Part shown: in pieces, positions 12,201 through 25,203 of the stretch
Numbering within the stretch: position 1 is the first letter of the stretch
Layout: every line of letters begins with the position of its first letter
Position numbers and translations under genes: made by a program
From: Anoplolepis gracilipes
Taxonomy: Eukaryota > Arthropoda > Insecta > Hymenoptera > Formicidae
NCBI RefSeq assembly: GCF_047496725.1
Contig: NC_132979.1
Location: 6,650,501 to 6,714,500 of the forward strand
DNA length: 64,000 nucleotides
Direction of reading: 5' to 3'
The notes under the pieces: generated by a model
The model's database searches: none
What the model was told of the DNA's origin: nothing
The model's input: only the letters and a program-made list of their open reading frames with translations

Positions 12201-15200
12201 AATCATCCGTTAAGAAATCCAGTCGTAAATATATTACCGAAAATATTACCTGCGACTGTAAATCCAAAAGCCTCAACTACTGACAAAACAGATAGTTTTA
12301 CTCTTAAAAAAAAATCTAAACTCAATGATGACAATGGTGAAAAACGAATAATTGATAATAATATACAAACTACAGGGATGGTTACAGGAAGTAAATCTAA
12401 TAAAAATTTGCATTCTTTAAAAACAACTACTGCAGATGCTAAGGCAATACAGATAGATAAATTAGCGACAAATGAACAAAAAAATAATACTAAACTAAGT
12501 TCTATATCAGCTGGAAGCTCAAAGGTATCGAGAGATACATCGCAAATATCAGGACTACCACAAATACGTAAAACTACACCTCGATTAGCAAAAACAAGAA
12601 GCGCACAGAATATGAAATTGATGGCGCAAGTTTTAGGTTCAAAAAGTTCGGCTAACTGCAGTACATTAAAATCTAAAGAAAAAGACACTACGGATAAAAA
12701 CGTTGACGAACATACTGTGTCAAAAGTTGTGAGTGCTATTTTATTATATTAAAGAAAATATTGAATTATTTGTATCTATCTAAATTATGATTTTTGCATA
12801 GGATAATGAGGAAGAGATAGCAGAATTAATGCTAGCTAGTACTACAATAATAAAGGACCCTGTAAGTAGGAAAAAAGCTAAACAAACTAGAGAACTGGAA
12901 ATTATTAAAAGATTATTAAAAGCTGACAATCCATTGACAGAAGAAGAACGTGAAGCAAGTAAGTCGGATAAATTATAATAAAATAAAACTTTTGTATTTT
13001 TTTCTTATCTACATTTATTTTTTTTGTAGAATTTGCAGCATCATATCTTCAAAAATTACACCTGACATTGGAACCTAATAATCCAGAAATATTTAGGACT
13101 GTAATAAAGTTGTATTTAGACTATAGTGAAAAACTAGAAAGTATTAATCAAACAGTTATTGACCCACCATTTCCTGAAGAATTTGCAGCGGATAAAGAGA
13201 TACAAGATAGCACAATTAAAAAAGATATACTCACAATCAGATTATATCAAGATATCTGTAAAAGGCTGCAAAATTATCCAGAAATGTGTACAGATTTTCT
13301 ACTATTCTTAAAACCACATCAAGCTACGATGATTGGCAAATCTATAGAATATATGATGTTGCAAAAAATGAATGATTTCGTTCATATTGCGCAAATATAT
13401 TTCGCTAAGCAACCATCGCGAATAGCAAAGATGATGCAGGCAATCACCCAACTTTCGTCTGATCCGCACACAACTCTGGAAACTATTCATACCATTATGA
13501 GTCCAGTTTTTAAAGGCCATCCATTCATTATGGATTTATTCTTGCAAGTTTTACCTACTGCAAAACCTCCTGAAAGGTAACTATGACTCTCTTGTACATA
13601 ATAGATGTATTTTAAATATAAATAATTTCGAAGAACATAAATATTGCATAAGTATTACATGCAAGATAAATATCATAAAAAATTTGAATGCTAGATTCTC
13701 TTAATGACGAGTTTGGAATTAATATTTCCTGTGTCACAACATTGGCGCATTTATTCGATATTCAAAAATATGTTTTATAATACATGCAATATTTATGTGT
13801 AAAAATTTTAAAACAAAATACAATTAAATCTACTTAGTCTATTTACATCATTCATAAAATATGCCGTAATTGTACATAAAATGTATTTTTGATATTTTTG
13901 TTAGCTTATTTGTACCTCATATGTTTGAAAACTTGACATGTCCATTGGGCCCTTATGATAAGAACATAACTTATACCGAAAATGCACCAGAGTTATATGA
14001 AAATATAGAACTACCCACAGCGTCATATCAGGAAGATCCATATGGTGGGGACAATTGTAAATGCGATTGTCATAACATAGATGACCCGACTCTTAAAAAT
14101 AATTCGGAACATTGTATTTCCTGCGGTACACGGGTATGTGCATCTTTTAATATTATAATATTCGATTGTATAATTTTTGTATTTTTTTCCACACTTGTGT
14201 TTTTCTCTTTATAAAAATTCAATTTAGTTAAAAATTTTTTCATGTTTTTTATAGTTTCTTAATGGAAGAATTTATCTTCAAACACCCGAAGGATTGCGAC
14301 CTGCAAAAATTACATTTCCTGGAGAGCATCAGGAGAAGTTGGAAAATATTGCGCGCGTATCGTTAAAAATCGCTGATAAAGTCGCTCCACCAATTTCATC
14401 TAAAAAACGAAGAAAATCATCGAAGAATGAGTCTAGTCATGAAGAAATTTGCCAAAAGCAATGCGCTACGAAGTATTCGTCATTAAAAGAGAATGAGGAT
14501 AATGAGAAAGTAGCAAAGTCTAAAAAGAGTGTCAAACTTGCAATTAAAGCAGATCAAAAGAAGGCTTTAAAAAGAATAAGCACTGTAGACGATGCTGTAG
14601 CAGTTGCGAATAAAAAAATAAGAATGTCTCACTGCAGGAATAAACGAGAGAAGAAGACTGAAGAAATCGATGTTTTATTGGAACACAATGAACTTGATAT
14701 TACAGAGAAAACGAGTGATATTACAGAACCAGAAATCAATAGCTGTACGCAATTGCCAATGCAAGATAATTCATCAAGTACTGAAATAATTACACAAACT
14801 GTTGCAAGTAACAGTATTGATAGTGATTTAAGTAAGTTACATATACATTTTTATTGTCAGTAACATTTTATTATTAATAGAAAAAGTGAGAATTTGAGGA
14901 ATATCAACTTTTTGCTTTTAGGTAAAAAGATAGTTACAGGAGAAACATCAGTCATTGAAAAAACAACAATCGAAAATAATATCCAGTTAAATTCTGATTT
15001 GACAAATAATAAACCGTGGACACGACAGGAAGATATGATTCTACTACAAAGTGTTAAGAAAGAATATTCTGAAAATTCATTTCTATTAATTAGTGAAAAA
15101 TTAAATAACCGTACTGTTGATCAGGTGATGTTTTTATCTCTCTAAAATTTTCTATATATAATTATATATTTTATTCCCTATACATCTATATGCAATGACT

Positions 15201-15265
15201 AAATTCTGTTGTAGGTAAAAGAGAGATGTCAAACTTTACTTTCCTTATTACAGAAAATAATGTAA
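9242..15265 (+). CDS. mute: GON-4-like / muscle wasted homologue, nuclear transcriptional regulator
   Basis: Fifteen exons, 1477 residues: 9242-9672, 9773-10075, 10232-10506, 10607-10785, 10857-11056, 11141-11458, 11528-11720, 11791-11916, 12084-12728, 12802-12958, 13030-13576, 13905-14133, 14255-14831, 14922-15124, 15215-15265. Known family: GON4L in vertebrates, mute in Drosophila, a nuclear co-regulator linked to the histone locus body and cell-cycle gene control. Evidence: conserved N-terminal block (VKNILKHVIPYEHL, LTRAKAKKLA, IPWPI, then SSDEEYNP) typical of GON4L; a mid-region (LIALGIEQFLPF, RTKKILLF); paired-amphipathic-helix-like region in exon 11 (about 945-1120); a CxC..H..CxxC cluster in exon 12; a Lys-rich segment in exon 13; and a C-terminal SANT/Myb-like domain (about 1417-1465, WTRQEDMILLQ ... 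NRTVDQVKERCQTLL). The start ATG opens the longest in-frame reading. The last exon encodes only 16 residues and has a second copy downstream (see separate entry). Confidence 0.9.
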
Positions 15266-15298
15266 ATATGTATGATTAGATAATTATACTGTTAATCA

Positions 15299-15443
15299 GG
15301 TATTATTTTATTTCTAAAATTCTCTATATAATTATTATATATTTTATGTTCTCAATACATCTATATATAATGACTAAATTCTGTTGTAGGTAAAAGAGAG
15401 ATGCCAAACTTTATTTTCCTTGTTACAGAAAATAATATGTGTA
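15299..15443 (+). repeat. Tandem copy of the GON4L terminal intron end and last exon
   Basis: This stretch repeats 15122-15262 with small changes. It includes a CAGGT junction like the donor of exon 14, the AT-rich intron, the acceptor TTCTGTTGTAG, and an exon reading VKERCQTLFSLLQKI. The first copy stops right after QKIM; the second has lost that stop and runs on through an AT-rich tail for about 30 codons. It could be used as an alternative last exon in the same phase, or be an unused duplicate. Confidence 0.85.
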
Positions 15444-16786
15444 CATATATATGTACATATATACATATATACTTGTATATACATGTGTATATAAGTTTAG
15501 TATATATATTTTAGATCATTGTAATGGTATATGAGATGAGAATACAGTAATGTTATTATGAAATATCAGACTTTACGATGTCATAAGAATTGTTGAAAAA
15601 TTTGCCTATGATAGATGTAATACTGAATACAGAAAAAACTTTGTTTTTCATATTTCATCTCTAGAAACTTACTATTGTAATAATGAATTTTTAGTTTCGA
15701 ATTTTTTGTTCTTCCGATCATTTTTTGTTATGAGATTGTTTTTATATGTACAGTTTTGAAACAGAATAATACATGTTTCTGATTAATTTATGTTATAAAA
15801 TATATTAATTCCCTCTCTCAACGCCAAGTAATCTAACCTCTTGACAAAACTGTCGATTTATTTGGTACGCTTTGTTGACGAGTAGAATGGATATAAATAA
15901 TATATTACACTGTTATATTTTAAAGCCTAAGTCACGAACACTTGTTTTTCCAAATTTTACATGATTACATGAATTTACATGATTTTGACAAATCTTGCAC
16001 ATATGACTTATTGCGGTAAAAACTTGTATAAAATCGAAAATGCAAATTTATTTTTGAGACTAATCATTAAAAAAAAAGGCAACAAATTTGATTTTTTTTT
16101 AAGCCTACGTTAAAATACCTCTTTAAAAAGAAATAATATATTGATTCCGAAATATGACTTTGGTTAACCTAAAAAATTACAATGCACTATTCAAATTGCC
16201 TTTTGTGTAAAGATAATTATTTAAACTGTTCACGATAACATAATTATTATTTAAACAAATTATATATCAAGATCAATATTTGAAATAAAGAAAGAAATGT
16301 AATCATATAAAATCATGTTCACGCACAAAACTCACATACATATATACATATTACCATGCCGCCATTTTTTCTGACGACGCTTTTTCTCTGCAGTACAGTG
16401 GCGCTAACTGGATCTGTTTTAGGACCGACAGAACTACTATGGCCGAATAGATTTTCGGTGCCATGGTATGTAAAACAACCGATTGGTTCGTGACCGTGCT
16501 AAATCCGTAATTGTGGATCTCAAAAAGTAGGAAACTTTTATTAGCTGTGCGTATAATCTTTTCATTTTAATACATGTTATGAATAACAATAAATATATAT
16601 ACTATATAAATTATTAAAAATATTTTATGTATAAATTAATATTAATTTAAAATATATATATGTATATTTAGTAAAATATTTTTTTCAAAATTATTGAAAT
16701 TATTATGTATTTATATGCGCACATAAAATAAATGAAGAATATTATTCTTGCAAAAGGGGAGAAAGAGAGAGAGAGAGAGAGAGGGA

Positions 16787-16828
<42 letters not shown>

Positions 16829-17640
16829 ATAACTTTTACTTTCAATAAACTAAATTATTGTTTAAGAGTAACAATTACGCAGACAATTAAATTTTATTTT
16901 CTCTTTTTCAATATTTATTTGAATGTATCTGATAATATTAAAAATATTTTATAAATCCAATTTTACATATATTTTATATAATAAAAGATACTTAAAAGTT
17001 ATAAATATATAATAGAGATCATCTATTATCGTCATACATATAACAATGTATGTGTTTAAAGTTTAAAGAAATAAAATAAAAACAAAGTAGCAGTAATTTC
17101 TCAATATTCTTAAGTGGAAATAAAGTGTAAAAAAATTTTTTAATTTTATTCTTTTTTATTTATTTTATTTTATTTTTTAATGTCCTAATAGTCTTAAATA
17201 GACTTTTACGATCGTTATAATCGTTACGATATAGTATATGATCGTTTTTCTAGACACGTGTCGTTCAGTCGTCAAAAATTGCAAATAAAAATAATCATGT
17301 ATATGTAAAATATGTATTAGCATACATATAATATAAACCTTCCATTGGTGGGTATTAAAGATCTGTACCTTTAAAACTGTTTTATAAAACTCATATATTT
17401 ATAATTTATATAATTAAAATAAATATTTTATGGATGTATTGGGCAAAATTGCAATAAATATCACACGTATATTTTATTTTAATATTTTTTCTTTTTCTTC
17501 AATTTTTATATACAAATATAATATTTTTATTAACAAAAATAATTTAAAATTAAAATTAAAAGTAATGAATTAAAAATTTAATATAATAAAATTTTATCTT
17601 AAAACGTAATATGTATAAAAATAAATTTTTCTATGATTCA
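15444..17640. other. AT-rich intergenic stretch after GON4L
   Basis: No gene is supported. The first few hundred bases probably hold the GON4L 3' UTR. A patch around 16360-16500 is less AT-rich and contains a GCCGCCATTTT motif, as seen near some transcription starts, but no reading frame follows. The rest is low-complexity A/T sequence. Confidence 0.4.
16759..16824. repeat. GA-rich microsatellite
   Basis: About 65 bases of almost pure (GA)n with a few GG interruptions. The Arg-Glu open frame across it is a by-product of the repeat. Confidence 0.95.
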
Positions 17641-18240
17641 AAATTGACAGAGTCCGCCAAGCACACGTGACTATCCCGCCGTCCGAGGGTTAAAGTAACG
17701 GATTTAATCTATAATCTACATTTTCATTTACAAAAATTTCTACACAAAAAATCTCTACATAAATCCGGTGCTTTAATAAAATATAAGCTTTTTATTACTC
17801 ACCGACATTGATGCGCAACAGCGGAGTTGTCGACATCGAAGCTCTACGTTGTCTATATATCACCAAGGCCGAATTCCATGTTATTATTTTATTCACATAT
17901 TTCGGAATCGTTTTAAACATATTTTAACACATTAAGATTTATCGCGTAGTATTATCGTATGTATTATCGTTGCGAGAAATGTTTACGACGCGTTCGACTC
18001 CGAGGTGAACCGTACCGGCACGGCGCCAGCGCTGGAGTAAGAGCACGTGTGTACACTACGCCCGCCCATCTCTGAATGAATGGCTCACTGGCTCACGGCT
18101 TACAGCGGTCACGTGTCACGTGTCATGTACGCGGCGCGCAGCGCTCCCCCTCTCTCACTACGCAACGCGTGACGTCAAGGAGAAGGGAGAGTGTGCTCTC
18201 TCTCTCTCTCGTGCGCGCGCGCTACGAATACGTATTATAC
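17641..18240. promoter_or_regulatory. GC-richer promoter-like region
   Basis: In contrast to its AT-rich surroundings this stretch is rich in CpG, with several CACGTG/CACGTGA-like E-box motifs, a CT microsatellite and a CG run near 18205-18220. Such patches in insect genomes often mark transcription start regions. On the minus strand a short candidate first exon (17836-17803) starts with ATG and ends at a good donor (GTGAGT), but no matching second exon was found. The downstream gene on the plus strand is DAP3, whose start lies about 650 bp further. Confidence 0.35.
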
Positions 18241-18893
18241 TATGTGAATAATAACGTTATATATATTTTTAATATATACATATATATAAAATATACACAT
18301 AAAATAATATTTTAATAATTTTTACAATAACACAGTATACATAGATTATTATTATTTGTAACATATATTTAAATGAAAAAAAATTTCGCGTAGCTAAAAT
18401 AATATGTATTGAAATATATTAAAATAAACTTTTATAATATTTCCGTATTTTTTAAATTCACAGTAGATCTAGCACGGACATAAATCAATCATCGATCGTT
18501 TTATGGTGTCGTCGAAAAATAAATCTGCTGGCCATAGTTTCGCTCGTTCTAAAATGGATCTAGTTGGTGCTGCGTACTAGAAGGAAAAAAGCATGAAAAA
18601 TGACAGTATAACCTCTTTCATGCTTCTCTTGGTACCTTTGGTACTATTCGATTTGTGATTTTGATTTTAGTTCATTCATTCTAGCTCGCTCTGCTCACAT
18701 TCGATCACTTGTCACGGATCATGAAACGATCCGTGATACTATTAATTATAAATTACTTGCAAGTGTTGAAATTGTCAAAAGTTTCATACATATAAAGTGA
18801 GAGAAAACATTTCGACCGTATAACCTTACTTAAGCTAAAGTGGAAAAGAATTCGAGGACAAACAGCGCAGTCTAAACAAAATAAAACGACACG
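18241..18893. other. Upstream region of DAP3
   Basis: AT-rich at first, then mixed sequence from about 18470 that is likely the DAP3 promoter and 5' UTR. No other gene is visible. Confidence 0.4.
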
Positions 18894-19589
18894 ATGTCTT
18901 TACGTTTATGTAAGATTTTATCTCTGTCAATGTTCTTTGTATTCCTTAATTTACTGCAATAGATCAATCAATAATTGTCCATATAATGGTTCAGTTATAA
19001 ATTTCTGTCAATACAAATAATTTGTTCTGTACAACTGATGATGAAAAGACAATATAAAGCAAATATATTTGAAATAAATATTTATATATAATAATGTGTA
19101 AATATATGGTTCTAGATTCATTCGTGAGAAGAATACAGAAAACGCATTGTAGAAAATTCAGTACAGCTGTGGAAGTGAAAGATAAAGAGCAAACAAGTCA
19201 AGTATCCTCATTTCGCACAGTTGAGAACAATCCAGTTAATCATAATGCAGACCACCTCGCCAGATTATATACAATACCAATAGATACATACCAAGAAATC
19301 TTTCAGTATGGTGGCTTCCCTAAACCATTTAGGAAACAAGTCACTACTTTTCAAGAGTGTTCGATACTGATCAGGCAACCTGCGATTGAGATTATGTCTT
19401 ACCTCAATCAGGCCGACTATACAAGGCCTGTCAATAAATATGTATTATGTATCCTTTTGAAAATATGCATTGAGGTAAAGAGTAGTACATAACTTTTTTA
19501 TGTATTGTAACATTAAGGGAGTAACTTTTTCTTTCTATTTGTTTTCTTTTTGTTATAATTTTTTTATAATTTCTGTAACAGTTTTATAG

Positions 19590-19623
<34 letters not shown>

Positions 19624-20809
19624 ATAAAGAACAATTAATATTTTTTAATCAAATATTAATAAAAGAAAAACCTTAACAGTATGTAAATAGATGGACAGGC
19701 TGGGGTAGGAAAAAGTATAATATTAAGTCACATATTACACTATGCTTTTATGCAGAGATATGTGCTAGTTCACATATATTGGGGTATGTTATCATTATAT
19801 ATAAACGTTTTACATTATCGTTTATCTCGGTGCATTGAAGTTATTATAATTGCTGTTTATTTTTTAGCTCCGCATTGGTTTAAGGACACAAAGGAAGTTG
19901 CGACTTCAGTGCTGTCTCCAGGCTGCGTGGATCTGCCAATCGATGCTGGATTGTGGTTGAAACATTTCAAATGTCAAAATTCAAAGTTACTTTCGCAATT
20001 GAACGTACGTGTATTCTCAGACATCATTCTGTCAGCTATACTTATTGTATATTTGTTTTACAGCTGACAACATCGAAAGATTACGTTTGGAATCAACGCG
20101 AAACGACATCGCAAGGAGCACCTATCTTTGAACTTATCGAGTTTGGTTTGAATCGCATAAAGTACGCTTGTGGCGTAGTGGACGCGCTTATAAGAGAACT
20201 GAAGCTCGCTAGTACAGCCGGAAAGTGTAAGACGATGGTCATGATAGATGGATTCAATGCGTTCACATCGAGTCATACGCGCATTCACGATGATAACAAA
20301 GCGATGGTTCTGCCCAAGCAAGTAACGTTGGCGATACCGTTTTTCGAGATCACGAAAAGCGATTGGTGTAATGGTGCAGTGGTAATAACAGTAGACCAGA
20401 AGGCAAATAAGGTACATACAACAATGCATTGAGTAATTATATAGTTCTTTATTTGAATAAAGTTAAAAAATAATTAAACATGCAAATTTAATAGTTTTGA
20501 ATATTTAATTATAAAAGTTCAGATTTGGAAAATTATATCTAAATAATAATGCAGGTTAATTTTTATTTTCAGGACAGACGAGACTCCCATTTTCCTAGGT
20601 ATCTACTTGGCAAAGAAGGCTTTGAGCACCTGGATCCTTTCATACCTGTTCTAGTTGATGATTATAACATCGGAGAATTCGATAGTATGATAGAGTATTA
20701 TAAGGATCGTAAATGGATCAGGAACATAACATCCGGTCGTCAGAAGGAATTAGAACTAATAACTAATAAAAATCCATATTTTTTAATGGAACAATGTAAA
20801 TTTTTATAA
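18894..20809 (+). CDS. DAP3: DAP3 / mitochondrial small-subunit ribosomal protein mS29
   Basis: GTP-binding protein of the mitochondrial 28S ribosomal subunit, also called death-associated protein 3. Exons: 18894-18909, 19116-19448, 19691-19783, 19868-20004, 20064-20411, 20573-20809; total 387 residues, close to the human length (398). The short first exon supplies MSLRL, which continues into a basic, Ser/Arg-rich N terminus (about 1-25) suited to mitochondrial import; starting at the later in-frame ATG inside the intron would lose this. The P-loop GQAGVGKS lies at about 118-125. A possible Walker B is the hydrophobic TMVMIDG segment in exon 5. The ending YLLGKEGFEHLDPFIPV is characteristic of the family. 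AATAAA at 20840-20845 follows the stop by about 30 bases. Convergent with p62. Confidence 0.95.
19591..19622. repeat. AT dinucleotide microsatellite in DAP3 intron 2
   Basis: Uninterrupted (TA)n of about 30 bases, within an intron. Confidence 0.9.
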
Positions 20810-21413
20810 AAGTAATTGCTCGCATTAAAATATAATTATAATAAAAGCTTTTGAAGCTTTAGCATTCTTTTTAATTTTTATTAAAATTATGAAACTATTT
20901 CCAACCTTATTTTAGATCTTGTTAGAGGCATGTGAAAAATTTTTAAACAAAGTTTTTTTTTGGTGTCAGTTCTTTATTAACGTAAAATGCAATTAGCAGT
21001 AACACAATATATTAGTAATAATACACAATCACCACAAAAGTATTTATTTTAATATATTTCTATACTATAAATAGTTTTATAATGCAAAAAATATATATAG
21101 ATCAAATTCTTTAAAATAACATTGCTCATTATAAGTGCATTATAAATTTAATAATATAAATAATATAAATTATTACGATTGCACAAGTTTAAATTTTCCA
21201 AAATGAAATTGTAATAATTTTTAACTTAAGGAACGTAAAATAAATTTTTTGCTTTCATTTAGATCCATAAAATATATAAATTTAAAATAGCGTGTTATTA
21301 ATGAATAATGTTAGTAACAAACTATCGTCAGCTATTGATTCTGTTAACAGTTATTTCTGCCATTCGTTATTGTACGTAAACTATCATCAACTAAAATGTT
21401 AGCCTTATCTTTC
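20810..21413. other. Convergent 3' ends of DAP3 and p62
   Basis: AT-rich, no coding exon. A DAP3 polyadenylation signal sits at 20840-20845, and on the minus strand an AATAAA at 20973-20978 can serve p62, giving it a 3' UTR of roughly 430 bases. Confidence 0.55.
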
Positions 21414-23673
21414 TTAATGATGACGTACTGGATGTAATACGTCTAGTGCCTTACCAATGTCACCATCTTTTGAAACAAGTAGATGAGTGAGCCATCCACC
21501 CTCATTGCTGAATCCCATCGCCATCATTGCTGTTACAGCTTGTTGGATTTTGGGATTTGGATGATAGAATTCATTTTTTACTTCTTTAGGTAAGGGTGGG
21601 TAGATGTTCTGCTTTCTTGGCGGTTCTGTTTTCTCTGGTTCTGCCACACTTGCTGGCGCTGAAGGTGTAATCTGTAAAGTAAGGTATTCTGAACACATGA
21701 TACATACAACATAATATATAATGTAATGTTTCTTTTCACTATTTCTTCATATGTATCTTTTAATATTTTTCTATAAATCTCTAATATTATGTAATTTTAT
21801 TTAAAAGTAATATTGTTTATATTTTATATTTTCTTTGTTATTTTTAATTATACTTGAATAATTTACTATTATTATGATTTTTTTATATGCAAAGCGTACC
21901 TGTTTAGGTACCTGTGTAGCTTCATTCGAAGCGGACGAAGTGGAAGATGTACGGCTGAGATTCTCACTCTGAGGTTGTACTATTGTCCATTCCTCGGCTT
22001 CGGCCGCTTGTTCGGCAGAAGCTGCTGTCTGAGGCTCCTTCTGTGTTGACGTCGCATCGCTCGTCGAAGGAGTAGCTTTCTCGTTTGTGGTATTTGTCGT
22101 TTCATTCAATTTTTTTCCTTCACCTGGGAATTTTTTAGCAGAATCCTCCGATGTAGATGCGCCACTCTCGGGTTTCTGCGTGCTAGCTTTAGCTTCGGCG
22201 GGTTTGTTCCTGGTGGAATCTTTGTCGGTCATTACAGTGACATTGATGCCGAGCGGATCTAAGAATTGTGAGATATTGGAAAGATTGTCCTCGACTATTT
22301 TTAGCAACTGCGAGAAACTGTGCCTGGTCGCTTCCTGTGGGTCTTCCGTTGCCTCGGTAGCAGTCTCAGCAGATGGGTCTCTGTACTGCTCCTTGGATCG
22401 CTTTTGCTCTCCATGATTTTCATCTGATGGAGCAGTACACATGTCTATTAGGAAATCCGCCAGTGAGTTTACAATAGATGGATCAAAAGGGGCAACTTTA
22501 CCGCTTGTCACGTTGAACGGACAGCCGCTTCGCTTGCTGCTCCTCGAGTGCGGACACCTACGCTCGTCGTCCTTGATGTGCTGTGTCTTTTTCATAAACT
22601 TCCGGATGTGATGAGCAAGTCGGCGACCATCACGAGTCGACCAGTCAATTGGCTGTGTCATACGAACTAAATAGTGATCATGATGATTGCCCAATATCAT
22701 GCATTCACTGCATAAATCATAATCTAAGCATTCCATGCACTTGAAGCGGAAACCATGTATGTTTTTCTCACACACATCGCATATTACGCCAGGATGTAAT
22801 ATTTTTTCTATATTTGGCATGTCTCGGTCCTCATTGACATAAGGTCTAATGTATAATTTATAGATGTTATTTTTAGCCATCTCCTCCAGTGCAATCTCTA
22901 GCTCTTCATTAGTTGATATTGTAATAGGCTCGTTCTCGTCATCTATGTACAAAAGACAATTTAAATAGGTTTTAGTCAAATGAAAAATGTATGTACCATT
23001 TTATAATTCCTACTTAGTATGCAAAGAAATAATCTTATATTAATCGTATTACAAAAATAAATTAATTTCTTTATAATGTTGTTATGTTGTATAAGAAAAA
23101 CTAATTAATATCATGCAAAAATCAATAACATTAATTATAACACTTCCTCTTACTACTATTAATTATATATGATCCGAACAAACACAGGAGAGAAATAAAA
23201 ATTGATATATTATTTAAATATTGTAAAGAAATATTGTAAAGGATTTTAAATTTTACATCATTTTTCAATCATTTATTTAAAGCAAATAAACTTATACTAT
23301 TAAGTGTATTTTTTTAACACTGTATTTATAAAATATAAACTGTTTTAAAGCATTTAGAGAGATAAAAGTAGATAATAGCTCGATGAATCACTTGCTTATC
23401 TTTCCTTCGCGAGGAAAGTCGTTGGTAAACATCACGTTAACAGCTGGTATGTTTTTTTTTTTTTTTTTTTTTTTTTCGGGAATAATTACCTTTCCAAGTA
23501 ACGGTGAAATTCTTTCCTCGCAGGTCCGGGAAAATGCTTTGCAGTTTTTCGCGCAGATATACGAAATTCATTGCGACATCGGCGTCAATGCCGAATCTGC
23601 GTGTTTCCGTGGCTGCCCACGATCGAGGCTTGCCCTCCTCCAACAGATACGCTTTGTAGCTTAACGTAGCCAT
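21414..23673 (-). CDS. ref(2)P: Sequestosome-1/p62, selective autophagy receptor
   Basis: Autophagy receptor that binds ubiquitinated cargo and Atg8-family proteins. Three exons: 23673-23490, 22942-21900, 21671-21414; 494 residues (human p62 is 440, Drosophila Ref(2)P 599). Domain order: N-terminal PB1 (about 1-100, with the basic YKAYL..RRF first strand and an acidic DDENEPITI turn), ZZ zinc finger (about 111-155, CxxC pairs CDVC, CMEC, CSEC plus HHDH), a long disordered Ser/Thr/Glu region, a LIR motif EEWTIV (Trp380-Val383) and a C-terminal UBA domain (about 449-491, MMAMGFSNEGGWL). The start ATG matches the family start (short MA- leader before the PB1 strand). In the first intron, 13 bases after the donor, is a run of about 25 A on the coding strand. 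The KEAP1-binding DxxTGE-type motif of vertebrate p62 is not obvious. Confidence 0.95.
23452..23476. repeat. Homopolymer T25 (A25 on the p62 coding strand)
   Basis: Lies in p62 intron 1 next to the donor. Could be a simple homopolymer expansion or the relic of a poly(A) tail; no flanking element is visible. Confidence 0.9.
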
Positions 23674-24130
23674 TGTCGTTTCACGGGTCTCACTACGTTC
23701 ACGAATCTTTACAAACGTTGAATTTCTCCAAGGAAGAAAGAATGTTGCGAAATTGCGAAATATCTACGCTTGTTACCGTCGACGCGCCGTCACCGAGAGT
23801 CGCTTGACGTTTGACGAGCTGACGCCGCGCAGCTTCTTTTATACGCGATCGATAATCCACTTATTATTGTTCATCATGTCGGCCCGTTGCGACAACACAG
23901 TCACTTCCGGCGGCCCGTGAAATTTTACGTAATTTTCGAGTTTCGCGTCATTATTTCTCGCTGGTTTTTTATACTTTACGCGACGACGAAGTCGAAACGA
24001 TGTCGAGGGGAGAGTTTTTGCCGTGATACACGACGATTCCGAGACGCGAAGGCGATTTATCTCTTGAGAATTTGAACGGAGGAAGTCTATATGAGCGGCG
24101 CCATTTTTGAATGAGATTGCCTATTTTGAC
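23674..24130. promoter_or_regulatory. p62 promoter and 5' UTR region
   Basis: CpG-containing, less AT-rich stretch just upstream of the p62 start. It ends near a GCGGCGCCATTTTTG motif at about 24096, as seen near some transcription starts. No coding exon is supported on the plus strand. Confidence 0.45.
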
Positions 24131-25158
24131 AGATAGTCACGTGACCACGTCGCGTACATGATGATTCACGATGTGGTGATAGTATCGTTTTGCACGATGT
24201 TGTTGCATCATAAAGCAATACATACGATTTCTAAAAGCTGATTTCTTACACTATTGAAGTATTATTATTAAACGTATTTAGAGAATTATTTATATATAAA
24301 TATATATATTTAAATTTATATATTTAAAAAGAAAACCGCGGAAGTATTTTCTGATTTAAATAAATAATATGTATGTATTCGGAAATAAAGCGTAAATATA
24401 TAAACATATATATTTATATATATATGAAAATATGTTTTTACACTATTATTTTATTTTATATACTTTTTATAATTTAATCGCAAACTTTAATTTTTCCTAA
24501 CGAAGTGCAAAACTATATTCTTTTCTCATTATTATTTTTTTCTATATAAAAAAAACAGAAATTATATATATATATATAAAAGAAAAAAACAATACCTACA
24601 AACATATTCTATAGCTAAATAATTATATATTAATATTTATATGTGATTATAAACGGACTTTTTTCCTGGATGAAAAATTGATCTTTTTCTCTGATGAGAA
24701 TATAAATCGAATTTGTAGCTGAAAATGATTTTAATAATAAAAAATATAAATAATAACACTTTTTACAATGGCTAATAACATAGAATAGTTTATTTAAAAC
24801 ATTGAGATATAGATTTGTTGGATATTACAAAAAAGAATAACGAAAATTATTCAATAAAAATGTTCTCTAACTAAATAATTTATGTTATTAAAGTTTTTGA
24901 ATATTCCTTTTCTTATTTTGTTAAGGAATATATATACTGTTATTAAAAAATACATACATGAAATGGATAAAGAAGTACAGAACGCCCCAGAAATGAAGTA
25001 TGGAATAATCCACACTGTTCCAGAAGCGTCTGGAAAGTAGCAAGGAAAAGTGCGCATTCATTTACGGCAGTTCTGTAGAATGACGTGTGAGAGCCATGTT
25101 TTCTAATTCTATTTATTCGTACGTGGCGAACACAGTCATGCGTTATGTAACTCTATAC

Positions 25159-25160
<2 letters not shown>

Positions 25161-25200
<40 letters not shown>
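25161..25200. repeat. AT dinucleotide microsatellite
   Basis: About 40 bases of uninterrupted (AT)n. Confidence 0.95.

Positions 25201-25203
<3 letters not shown>

Noticed and set aside
16748..16954. Arg-Glu-rich open frame
   Set aside because: Created entirely by the GA microsatellite and AT-rich flank.
17803..17836. Minus-strand candidate first exon with ATG and GTGAGT donor
   Set aside because: Only 34 bases, and no compatible second exon found; may be chance or a 5' UTR exon. Mentioned within the promoter-like region only.
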